From: Scortum barcoo
Taxonomy: Eukaryota; Chordata; Actinopteri; Centrarchiformes; Terapontidae
NCBI GenBank assembly: GCA_023238725.1
Contig: CM041550.1
Coordinates: 24,947,586 to 25,011,585, forward strand
DNA length: 64,000 bases
Reading direction: 5' to 3'
Below, in pieces: positions 1 through 10,990 of the stretch; the first letter of the stretch is position 1, and every line of letters begins with the position of its first letter. The notes under the pieces were generated by a model that saw nothing but the letters and a program-made list of their open reading frames with translations, searched no databases and was not told the DNA's origin. The position numbers and the translations under genes were made by a program.

Positions 1-420
1 GGATTGTTGTTCATCTGCAGACTGATCATGCAGTACAGCTCCTCCAGTGCTAATTTAGCATTAGCTCGCGATGGCGATATGTAGACGGCTCCGCCTCTCT
101 GTTTCTCTGAGGCTGCAGTTCTGTCCGCCCGGAGGAGCTCCACTGTCGCGTCTGGGATGTTGTTATCCAGCCAGGTCTCGGTAACGATCGCCACACAGCT
201 GTCGATCTTTGCAGAGACGATCCTCAGCTTCATCTCGTCCATTTTGTTGACGAGTGATCTGGCCGGTGAAGAGCCGGTCTGTATGGGTTAGCTTGTAGCC
301 TAGCACGCAGGCCGCCCTCTCCTGCCCCGCTTTTGTTTACGATGCCTCCTCCGTCTCCTTGGCAACAGAGGGATCGTGAAAGCTATTTACACGGCGGTCT
401 GCTGAATCTCCAGCGGTACA
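1..420 (-). mobile_element. LINE fragment, endonuclease N-terminal part
   Basis: Read on the minus strand, this encodes an arginine-rich stretch (about 300-360) followed by RSLVNKMDEMKLR, then ETWLDNNIPDA, then LLRADRTAA and KQRGGAVYIS. These are typical of the start of the APE-type endonuclease domain of CR1/L2/Rex1-like non-LTR retrotransposons in fish. ETW is the conserved block that carries a catalytic glutamate in this fold. The copy is decayed: stop codons interrupt the arginine-rich part. It is cut by the window edge at position 1, so the reverse transcriptase may lie outside the window. The outer limit near 420 is approximate. The exact clade is not assigned. Confidence 0.75.
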
Positions 421-1004
421 AAATCCAGCCCCGGAAACGCTCGCAGGTGTGCACTCTCCCAATCTCCAACAGTCCAGCCCCACCACACACAACTGCTGCT
501 GCAGGCGACCGAAAGATCACCAGAAACACAGACAAACAAAGAAAAGCCGGGAGCACCAAGCCGCTGCGTGTACACGCGCTGCCATGCCATGTTGTTGCCA
601 AACAACCTGTCCTGCTTTTAGCTTTACTTTGTTCCTCCATCGGTTCTTTTCTTTTTCTCTTTGCTGATCCTGTTCCAGTATTCTGGGAGGAAGCTGGAGT
701 AGCCACAGAAAAGCCATGCAGGTACAGGGAGAACATGCAAAGACTAGCCAGACAGTGAGTTTGAATCCAGAACCTTCTTGCTGTAAGGTGACAGGGCACT
801 TCTGGGGAAGCATCAGTTTTAAACTGACTGTTTCTTAACTAGCTAAGAACCCAATACTTAACAGAGTATTTTTGACTGAAACTTAAACGTCTTGAATTTA
901 TTTTTGCTTACTGCTAAGAATCGTATCTAGGAGAACGAAGGTGATCCCGGTGTTGCAGTGTGGATAGACAGCAATGGCCATGTAGCAGAGAGCTCATTAT
1001 AGAA
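421..1004. other. Unassigned sequence between two LINE copies
   Basis: There are overlapping open frames on both strands (383-813) but no recognisable domain. The GC-rich half next to the endonuclease fragment may be the 5' region of that LINE. From about 820 the sequence becomes AT-rich and unremarkable. Confidence 0.4.
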
Positions 1005-2520
1005 AATATCCATCCATCCATCCATTTTCATCCGCTTGGTCCGGGATCCGGGACCGGGACCGGGTCGCGGAGGCAGCAGTCTGAGCAGAGAGATGCCCAG
1101 ACTTCCCTCACCCCAGACACTTCCTCCAGCTCTTCCGGGGGGGGGGGACCCCGAGGAGTTCCCAGGCCAGCTGAGAGACATAGTCTCTCTCAGCATGTCC
1201 TGGGTCTTCCCCGAGGGCCTCCTCCCGGTGGGACGTGCCTGGAACACCTCCCTAGGAGGGCGTCCAGGTGGGCATCCGAAACAGATGCCCAAGCCACCTC
1301 AGCTGACTCCTCTCGATCGATGCGAAGGAGCAGCGGCTCTACTCCGAGCTCCCAGCCGAGTGACTGAGCTTCTCACCCTATCTCTAAGGGACCGCCCAAC
1401 CACCCCATGGAGGAAACTCATTACGACCGCTTGTATCCGCGATCTTGTCCTTTTCGGTCATTACCCAAAGTTCATGACCATAGGTGAGGTGTGGAGGCAC
1501 GTAGATTGACCAGTGGTAAATCGAGAGCTTCAGCCTTTCGACTCAGCTCCTTCCGGACGCTGATGGAGTCAATCTTACGCTCCATCTTTCCCTCACTCGT
1601 GAACAAGACCCCGAGATACTTGAACTCCTCCACCTTGAGGCAGGACCTCTCCACCCACCCAGAGAGGGCACGCCACCCTTTTCCGGTTCTGGCGTAGACC
1701 TTCCTGGGGAGGCTGAGAAGTGTGATCCCCTGTAGTTGGAACACACTCTCCGGTCCCCCTTTTTAAAAAGAGGGACCACCACCCCAGTTTGCCACTCCAG
1801 AGGCACTGTCCCCAACCTCCATGCAATGTTGCAGAGGCGTGTCAGCCAAGACAGCCCCACAACATCCAGAGACTTGAGGTACTCAGGGCGGATCTCATCC
1901 ACCCCCGGCGCCTTGCCACTGAGGAGCTTGCGAACTACCTCAGTGACTTCGGCTTGGGTGATGGACGAGTCCACCTCAGAGTCCCCAGCCTCCACTTCCT
2001 CATTGGAAGGCAAGTCGGTGGGATTGAGGAGATCCTTCAAGTATTTCTTCCACCGTCCATTCGACAATGTCCCCAGTTGAGGTCAACAGCTCCCACCCCA
2101 AGCACTGTAAACAGTGTTGGCAGAGTACTGCTTCCCCTTCCCCCTTCTGAGGCGCCGGACGGTTTGGTTTGCCAGAATCTCTTCGAGGCCGACCGATAGT
2201 CCTCCTCCATGGCCTCACCGAACTCCTCCCAGACCCGAGTTTTTGCCTCCAGGACCGTCCGGGCTGCGAGCTTGCTTGGCCTGCCGGTACCTGTCAACTG
2301 CAGCGCCCCACAGGCCAATACATGGTCCGATACGACTCCTTCTTCAGCCTGATGGCATCCCTTACTTCCGGTGTCCACCACCGGGTTCGGGGGTTGCCGC
2401 CACGACAGGCACCAGAGACCTTGCGTCCACAACTTCGAACTGTCACGCGTCGACAATGGAGGCAGAGAACATGGTCCACTCGGACTCACTCATGTTTCCA
2501 GCCTCCCTCGGAATCTGTGA
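1005..2520 (-). mobile_element. Internally deleted LINE, linker to RT to 3' tail
   Basis: The 5' part (about 2500-2160, minus strand) reads as the linker before the reverse transcriptase, with EAKTRVWEEFGEAMEEDY and SASKRFWQT. The RT follows with WKKYLKDLLNP, GKAPGVDEIRPEYLKSLD, PLFKKGDRRVCSNYRG and LLSLPRKVYAR. The reading then jumps directly to a late block, VACPLWVGGEVLP and EEFKYLGVLFTSEG (about 1700-1560). The catalytic core of the RT, including the FADD-type box, is therefore missing. The C-terminal end reads LLRLLPPRPGPGPGS just before a TGGA/TCCA tetranucleotide tail at 1011-1026. Such GATG-type tails are known from teleost Rex3/RTE-like elements. It is 5'-truncated, frameshifted and not functional. 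Confidence 0.85.
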
Positions 2521-4662
2521 GAAATTATAGAAAATATTATTGCTGTAATAGATTCATGGATGTGGAAAGTATGAGGCCTTATTCATACTCGAAACCATGA
2601 AAACTTCAGTGAAAAATGTGAGCCTGTCTGCTACAAAGGAAAAAATATTTTCTGCAGGAGTTCAGAACATTGGACACACTGGTCAAAACCAGCCGGTCAA
2701 ATTTTTGACAATTCACTGCTAGGCCACTCTGAATTTAAAAAATGACACTGAATAACAAGGCAAATAGAGGTGAACAAACTGTAGAGTTCACCACCACTGA
2801 GAAAATAGCTAGTGTGCGTAAAGTGTGTTCAGAATTCAAAAGCCTGCAGGAAGTGGCAGGGTGAGGAACAGAGGAAACATATCTGTGCCATTCTATAATC
2901 ACAGCTTTGGCATTTACCGTGGTTGACCCTCTTACCAAGAGCAAATTGTGATTCATTCCTAACATTTCCATTATTATAGCCTGAATAAGTCATTCTGACT
3001 ATGCACCACCAAGCTATCATTGTTCATACAGCTGAACTGCTGGGGTACATTATCACTATAAATCACCACAAATGACTTTTAAACCTTAGTGTTCAATTTA
3101 TCTCCAGATCAGATACAAATCACATTATACAAAGCCAAAATAGGTTTCATCTCTTGAATACTGTGGTCACCTGCAGATGATCAGTTTTGCTGTATTCTTC
3201 ATTTCAATTAGTTGCACATCACATGAAGGAACAAAAGATGCACTTCACAGCACTGTAGACCTGTAACCACAGAGCCCAAACAAATTACCTTCATCATAAT
3301 TGAATTTCTTTAACATTTTTATACTCAGATTCCAAGGCCCCGCAAGTGATTACAGGTATTATGATTTTCCTAAACTAATTTTCATGATAATTTATTGAAT
3401 TAGAAAGTATTTCATGAATAGGCAGATGAATTATGAATAGAAGGGCAACCTTGCCCAGTGTGAAGCATGATGATGAATTGCCAATCAGCCGAATGCATCC
3501 AAATGTCAAACAAGCATGTCTTTGATCCTCTGCAGGCTGTTTACGGGAGCTAATAAAATGTTTATTAAGTATGTCCCCAGGTGACAAGACATTTATCAGT
3601 GTGTCAGGTCTCTAGTAACAAAATGCCAATGCAAAGCAGTGCAGCGATTTCCCCAGGGAGCTGAATGATTGTAAAGACACTGTGCTGCTGTCCCCACTGG
3701 ATCAATAGTAGATAGATCAATCTGTCTCTTCACTATTGGCTCTGCTGCTCATATTGCTCCTACTGCTAACACGACTGCTCCAGTGGCCTCAGTGACTCAG
3801 TTTAATGTGTTATTAGGCATTTAGTCTTTCTGAAAATGTGAAATATGTTTCTGTGGTGTACTATCCCTATTGGAAAAAAGTGTTCAAAGATAGAAAGTCA
3901 AACTCATTTTATTAACAAAGTTAAACCAAGATTAATTTGTTCATAGCCCCTCTGAAAAATATACCAATGTGTGCAAACTCTCATCATGTTGACACACTTG
4001 ATATCCACCAACGCAATGTACTCCAGAATAAACATCCACAGTCCTTTGTCCTGGTATTGTTACAGACATGTCTGAGCCAGCCACAGACACTGGACATGGA
4101 CCACTACTTGCTCTTATTTTGTAGAAGTAAATCTACTATCTTTATCTACTAAAAATAATTGAATCATAGACATCCTTTAAGTCTCTATGGTACAGCTACC
4201 ACTACTGTTTTTACTCTTTGGCTTCATTTTTTACTGTTTTCTGCAGTTCTGCAACATTCATGTATTCATTCATCCAATAAAATTATGATAACATTGCTGA
4301 TCACCATTATTTTTATTATGACAGCACTTTTTACTGTAGGTTTTATCTCCCAGATGACTTTTTTTCTGACTTCTTTCCAATTTTATTATTACTATTTTCA
4401 TTGATTTATTTAATATCAATCAAAAGACTATGACAGTATAGTCCCTTTAAAATGAATGAAATAAGTGGTGAGAGGTTTATCAAACAGAAGGAGACAATGC
4501 TTCTGCCAGATGAAAAAAAGTGTTGAATGTGTGAAATCTGATGAATGCTGCACAGTTTTCTTTGGTGACCTTGGGAGTGGGATTTGTTAGTGGTGAATAT
4601 TAAATTTATTGTGAGAGTGCCTCATCGCTCTTTTTAGCTGTGTTAGCATTGTGATGGCAGTG
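2521..4662. other. AT-rich intergenic DNA
   Basis: No gene is supported. Open frames are short, lack recognisable domains and fall on both strands. It contains the first copy of a 101-bp direct repeat, annotated separately. Confidence 0.6.
3063..3163 (+). repeat. 101-bp direct repeat, copy A
   Basis: This starts TCACCACAAATGACTTTTAA and ends CTTGAATACTG. It matches 7700-7800 in the same orientation and at the same length, with 8 mismatches by hand alignment (about 92% identity) and no gaps. Similarity stops sharply on both sides. No ORF or known repeat family is recognised. Confidence 0.85.
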
Positions 4663-5545
4663 TTCAAGGATTCAAGGATTCTTTATTGTCATTCCAACAC
4701 ATGTTAAACATGGGATGGATGGAATGAGATTAGCTTACCCTGGTCCCGGTGCAAAAGCCCAATAAGTAAAGGATAAGGATAAGAAGAAGTAGAATAAGAA
4801 GTATAAAAAGCAGAATAGTACAAAATAAACAAGATAGAATAAGCAAATTTAAGCTAGTAGATAAATATAAATAAACAGAATAAATATGATGAACTGCAAA
4901 TGAAAATAGAGGTATGACAATGGTACAACAGTCATATACAACATATGACAAATTACACAACAGTCAGTATCCCTTGAGGTAGTGTGCAATAGAAGATTTT
5001 AAAAGTGACGTTATTATGTGATTGTGCAATGTTCAGGCATTGTGCAAAACAAAAGCAACTGCATTCTGTGCAAGTGTTGCAGTGTGCAGATGTGTATTGT
5101 CTTTGGGTGGCTGTCAGGAGAGGGAGAGGGAGAGGGGGAGCATGGGAAGGGGAGGGGGGGCAGCAGGGGGGCTACAGGGGTCCTCCAAAGTTCAACAGTC
5201 TCACAGCTTCCGGGAAGAAGCTGTTCCTCAGTCTGGTGGTCCTGCTCTTAATGCTCCGCAGCCTCCTGCCTGAGGGGAGGGGGACAAACAGTGCGTGTGC
5301 AGGTGTGAGTGGGGTCCTTCATGATGCAGGAGGCCCGTTTTTTCCTGCATCTGGAGGTGTAGATGTCCATGTGGTGGTGGATAGACTGCGTCCCACAGTC
5401 CTCTGTGCAGCCTTCACCACCCTCTGCAGAGCCTTCTTCTCTGCCGCCGAGCAGCTGCTGTGCGTGCCACACGATGATGCAGGAGGACAGTACGCTCTCC
5501 ACCACACATCTGTAGAATGTCAGTTGGTTGTCCAGTCTAGACCAA
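4663..5545 (-). mobile_element. 3' end of a CR1/L2/Rex1-like LINE
   Basis: The minus strand reads VESVLSSCIIVWHA, then, after a frameshift, CSAAEKKALQRVVKAAQRTVG, then RCRKKRASCIMKDPTHTC and LLPSGRR-like remnants. This is the end of the reverse transcriptase ORF in this LINE group. A 3' UTR follows (about 5190-4700). It ends in GGAATGACAATAAAGAATCC plus a short tandem of CTTGAATC at 4663-4690, the characteristic short-repeat tail. The copy is 5'-truncated and frameshifted. The long plus-strand frame over this region is its antisense shadow. Confidence 0.8.
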
Positions 5546-8500
5546 CATCTACTGAACTGGCACGAAATTTTGGATATTTATTTTTTTATTTTTATATATT
5601 TGGATATGCAAAAGGCATTTTTATTAAAATGAATGCAAGTGGGAGAGAAATACCTACAGATAAAAAAAGAGACAGAATTGGGGAGGAAAATGTATTTGTG
5701 GTGCCACAACTAATGGATGCATTTGCTGTTTGTGTAGTGCAGCCATATTTCAACTCTATGTTGAAAGGAGAAAGAGTGAAGGAGTGAACAAAATGAAATA
5801 TCATGGCATAAAATGGGACAAAAAGACATACAGTACATACTCTAGTGATCAGGAGAAGTAAAAGCCACCATGTTTGTGGCTTTTCTGCCACTGCTGATTC
5901 AAATGAAACCCTTTCAGTAACTGCACATGTGGAGAAATGCATGAGTGTACAAATGCAATTTTAATTTCCTGGACAGATCAGCCTCCTCAGAGTTTTATAT
6001 TTTATAGACCCAAAAGCAACCAGTGAGCCAAGATGTTTCAAGTTAGCTTTTGATTTGACAAACCGTGGTTTTGTGAAACTAAAGCAAGCAACAGCAAAGT
6101 AAGTACAGAAAATGGATGGCTGGTTTGATCTCAAACAATCACACCCTAAAAACTCCTTTCTTGTTGTAACCTTCTCGTTATCTGTTATCTACATAGATAG
6201 ATACAGATTCTCAAAATTTCTTCTGGACTAAAATCCAGCCTGTGAGCAGAGCATGAACTCACAGAGGAATCTGAAGGCTTTCCATCTGAATTCCATCCTC
6301 AGTATCAAATATTTAAAATAAAAAGAAAAAAACTTTTTCATCAGAGAAATAATTAATTGTGGTCTGAGTGTATTCCAACACCACATAATGTAAAGTGCTG
6401 GGTCATCACTGAAAGCACTCATTACTCAGGAATCCGCTGCACTCCCAATATTTCTCTCCCGCATATTTTCTCACACACATCAAAATACAGAGCATTTTTC
6501 CTTTTAATCACATCTGCACAATTCATGAATAATACAAAAAAATATTAAATTCTTCACAGGGTACATCCACCCAACAAAGATGTTGCACAATTGGTCTCTA
6601 TCATCTGTGGAGTTTTTTAGAACTTCTGCAGCACTTTGTGTATCAGGGAAGCAGGAAACAGACAGTGAAGTAACACACCGTGATGGCTCAGGCTGAGAGA
6701 TCAGCTTGTGTAAATGAGCAGATGTCGAACATCCATCAGAAAGCTCTAAAAATGTGCCAATCCAAATCAGTTTGACTAACAGACTGGGTTAATAGAAGAG
6801 TCCATGGCTCGTACATCGTGTTATAACAGACCAGTGACAGGCATACATAGACTACACAGGGAGGAACTTCTGCGCATTCACATCTGTGAGTTTACATCCC
6901 ATCCCACATTCCCTGGAGGTTATTACCCCTGAGTACAACTGCATAGGTCTCATCATCACCCTCCCTTCATCTATACTGCCAGCTCTCAACCACACTAGAG
7001 ATATTGAATTGCTAAAGTAGGCCATATCGCTGCTGCAGATGGAAGCACTATCTCAACCCCCCGCCTCTCCCTGTGCCCGTTCCATATTGAAATCTATGCA
7101 AATTTATAATAAATCTGAAAAAGCACCATCAATCCCGCTGACATTCTCTGTGTCGGTAGGTCCCCTGGGGAATCCCATGCTCGGCGACCGTGAAGCGGTT
7201 AAGAAACTCCCACAGGGATGCTAGGGAACACTGGCTCACACGTAATTACCACAGTGACCAGAGCTGAGGAAGGTGGTTGTCATGATCAGGAAGTGCTGCT
7301 TAAGTGAGGTCATTTTAGCCCCAGTAAGCAGAAGACATGTTGTTTTTTACAGTTGTTCAATCAAAATAGTCATGTTGTAGTCAAATACTTTCTGAGAGAA
7401 TGAATAATGCATAAAACTATGTCAAGCCCACATGGGATTACAAGACACCACAAATTCATCTAAGTCACATCCAGGATGCAGCACATGCATTTTTAAATAA
7501 GGCAACACAATTTCCAAAAATAAAGAAAATCAATGCAATGTTCCCTTTCCCCAACACTTACCCGTATTCTTCACTGTCAACATTCATAAATCAGTGACAA
7601 CAATTTATTTAATGTTACTGGATTCCACCTTTCCCTCTTTTCCAGCTTTACTGTATGAGACAGACAGTAAAACACATCACAGTGCTAACATGTTGGCATT
7701 CACCACAAATGACTTTTAAACCTTAGCGTTCAGTTTGTCTCCAGATCATGTACAAATCACATTATACAAAGCTAACATAGGTTTCACCTCTTGAATACTG
7801 CGTAATGCTTACCATGTTCGCCATCTTTGTTTGCACGCTATACCATTTCCTAATTAGTCGGCTGAAGCTGATGGGAATTAGTAAAGCAGGTATTTGTTCA
7901 TGAACCAAGGTATTGGACAGATTTAAATTTTGACCTCATGGGGTTGCTCGATTAAATTGGCAGAGCAGTATGACCACTCATAGAGCTGCACTATTAGCAT
8001 GCTAATAACCAAGGTCACTACATCAATTCAATTAGTTAACATTTGAGCTTAGACCTCTCACAGGGGACCCAGTTACAACCTCACAAGCCAAAGATTCATC
8101 AAGAAAAATCCCAAGTATATGCACCAACATATTGTAAAATGATTAACGCAAATTGAATATATTAACTTACTAACTCAGCTACACTCAAAGCTCTGAGACC
8201 TGTGCTTACAACACTTATTTGTTAGTGTCCTATTGTAAGTGTCTGAAGCACCTCTGTTTTCTTTGCTGCTTTGAAGTCACTTAGCAAACTGTACAGTTGA
8301 ATAACTTTGTTTAGCCAAAAGCCAAATTTTACCATTGTTGTGTTTAGCAGCAATCTCATTCTCATTCCCTCCAACACAGCTCATATTACAGAGCTGGAGT
8401 TTTTGCCTGAATTAAAAAATATCTGAATTTGAAAATGAAGGCTGCATTCTGTTTTTCTGTTTTAAATGTAATTTGCACTTATATCTCTCCTTAGCTTCCC

Positions 8501-10399
8501 TTTAATACTGAGGCAGAGACTCTCATCACGCCTGCAACACTTTGTGCTTTCCCACAGACACAGATGGGCACTGTAGGGGGAGATTTCCAACAGTGAGGGA
8601 GCGAGCTCAACAGACCAGGTGTGACATGAACACTACAACCTCCTTGCCTTTGGGTTGTGTCTCTGATTGAAACTCTCTCTTGTTGTGGGAGTGCCATGAA
8701 GCGGTGCGACGCAGACACCGCTTAGTCTGAAAAATTAGTGCCATCAGCATCGCAGCTTCCGGATTAATGAGAACCCGCGGTGCTGAGCCAGGCAAAGGCT
8801 GCTCATTTGTTTGGGTACCCATCTCCATTAAACAGCAATAAGGGGAATTCATGGAGCTCCATCAGAGCGTGGGGGTGCGTTGGAGAAGCCCGCATGGAGG
8901 GATTTGTAACACGACTAAGCTCATCATGCTCAGTAATCTCAGATGAAATTAAAAAGCCATGGACAGCTGCAGGAAAAAATCTCTCTCACGCACTTTCTTT
9001 TTTTAATCTTTTCCCACTCCTTTCATCTTGCAAGCATTGTTTCTAGGCACTGTTTCTTGGCGCTGCTGCTGTCTTGTGTCTGTGCCAACAAGGCAAGTGA
9101 TAAAAGATAATGTCACACACTATGTGGAGATATGGAGCAGTTACAATGTGCCATATGGAGCTGGGATGTACTGTAGAAAAATCATAAACTGAATAACAAA
9201 GCAAACAACTGTTACTGTGTTTCATGTTCGGATTCATTCATTGTCCTCCACCTGATGTGCTGTGGCGAAGGAGGAAACAAATAACTGTGCCTTCTGTTCT
9301 ATTTGGCACGTAACATAACGTCAGCGTTGTAATTTTGCATGGAGGATCACTGAAGTTTTTGGACTGTGAACTGAGCACATTGCAGAACCAATATTAGAAT
9401 AGTTTCTTTGTTCTCACTATTTCATGTAGAGGCTGGGAAAAGAAAGCCCCCAGCACCTCGAGTAACCCTGCAATTGTATTTAGATCTATTGATTCTTACG
9501 TCTGACCAGGCTCTGTGAATTTTTGGTTTTTCATGGTCCAGCGGATATAATAGAATTGAAGGGAGAGAAGGTGCTGCAGCACAAAAAACCCATTTAAAAA
9601 CAATTAGCATGTATCATTAGGCAGAAGGAGAGAAAAAACACCTGAAAGAGGAACAGGAGGAGGAGAGCGAGAGATGTTTGGAAAAATGGAGAGAGACAAT
9701 GAGGATAATAGTCCAAGGACATTTGTGTCAAGGAGGCCAAGTCCCCTGCTGGTCTGATTGTCTTTGTAATACACTGATCTAACTGCTCTTTATATTATAA
9801 TGCTTTTAAATGATTTCATGATCCACTGTCATTACTGTAATGCTCTAATTGCCACCACTTCATTACTGTCCTAGGTAGCAATAAAATTTGCATTTGAAAA
9901 GGCAGAATGCACCACTTTCTAGCCTAAAACCATGATCTAATTAAAGCTGCAATTAAAAAGTTACCCTAAACATATCTGACTGAGATTAGCTTAAAGCTCC
10001 ACCAAGTAACAAAGTAAAATATAATAATGGCAGCAAGAGCAAACTGCTTCCATGCAAAGTGACAATTTAACATGACCTCAGTAAACTGCACATTACATAC
10101 TCATGTTTACCAGCCCAGGCCCAGGCATGGCTATTTGTGGTCATAGTTGGTCATCTCGATGGAGGGCCAAAACCAATGATTGCTCACGCTCACGCTGCAC
10201 GCTGCTGATGCTAACAAGAGTCTACTGAGAGTACTGGCTGCTGCTTATTTTGCAGCCCTTTCATTGATTTGCACAAACCACTTCATGAGAATCATGTATA
10301 AATAAGTAGGTTACAATGTTCCATAAAAAAAATCATCATGTGATAAGCGAATAAGAACTAAGATTCACATAGTAATAATAATACAGATAATATGCAGTT
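5546..10399. other. AT-rich intergenic DNA
   Basis: No gene is supported. Two short, comparatively GC-balanced islands, at about 7040-7225 and 8560-8900, stand out and are discussed as candidate conserved non-coding elements. The second copy of the 101-bp repeat lies at 7700-7800. Confidence 0.55.
7700..7800 (+). repeat. 101-bp direct repeat, copy B
   Basis: This is the same unit as at 3063-3163, in direct orientation, with 8 mismatches and no gaps. The two copies are about 4.6 kb apart. Flanking sequence is not shared, so this is not a larger segmental duplication. Confidence 0.85.
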
Positions 10400-10643
10400 T
10401 CCAGGGGAATACTCCAGCTCTACTTCAGCTCCCACCCACAATCCAAAGACATGCAGGTTAGGTTAATCTGTGATTTTAAATTGCCGGTAGGTGTGAATGT
10501 GAGTGTGACTGCTTGTCTGTCTCTATGTGTCAGCACTGTGATTGATTTAGAGGTGTACCCCGCCTCACGCTCCAATGACAGCTGGGATAGGCTCCAGCAC
10601 CCACCACGACACTGTGTGTCAGGATAAGCAGTATAGATAATGG
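10400..10643 (+). mobile_element. Teleost interspersed repeat (LINE/SINE 3' part)
   Basis: It contains CCAAAGACATGCAGGTTAGG, then GTAGGTGTGAATGTGAGTGTG, then GTGTACCCCGCCTC, AGCTGGGATAGGCTCCAGC and finally AGGATAAGCAGTATAGATAA. I recognise this ordered set as a very common teleost retroposon sequence. The copy is diverged and has a deletion before GTGTACCCC. Its family name and autonomous partner are not assigned here. The small minus-strand frame over it (10530-10760) is not a gene. Confidence 0.8.
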
Positions 10644-10834
10644 AGAGCAGAGCAGAGCGTCTACTTCAGTGATAGTTTTCAGGTGAACCACACCTTTAAA
10701 GTTCTCCTCATCTGTTAGTGCTGAGCTGAGTGTGTGTTGCAACCCTGTCCTGTCCTGCAACAGATCTACATTTACATCCTCCCTCTGCAGAAATAATAGA
10801 GCATCAACATTAGACGTGTATTTTCTAAGCTGGA

Positions 10835-10990
10835 GGATCAGTGAAATCTTTTAAATCACTTTTCAAAACATGTCTTTTTAATAAAGATGTTTATTATTTC
10901 TTTTATTTCCAACACATGTTGTTTGTTTTATTGTTATTGTTTTTATCTCATGTCATTGTTGAGTATTTTAGATTTTATATATTATCCATA
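10835..10990 (+). mobile_element. Possible L2-like LINE 3' remnant
   Basis: The plus strand reads SFKSLFKTCLFNK, resembling the SFKSxLKTHLF end of the L2-like LINE ORF. A T-rich 3' UTR-like stretch follows. Only about 15 residues support this, so it is tentative. Confidence 0.35.

Noticed and set aside
5005..5787. 260-codon plus-strand open frame
   Set aside because: It is antisense to the reverse transcriptase end and 3' UTR of the LINE at 4663-5545 and shows no domain.
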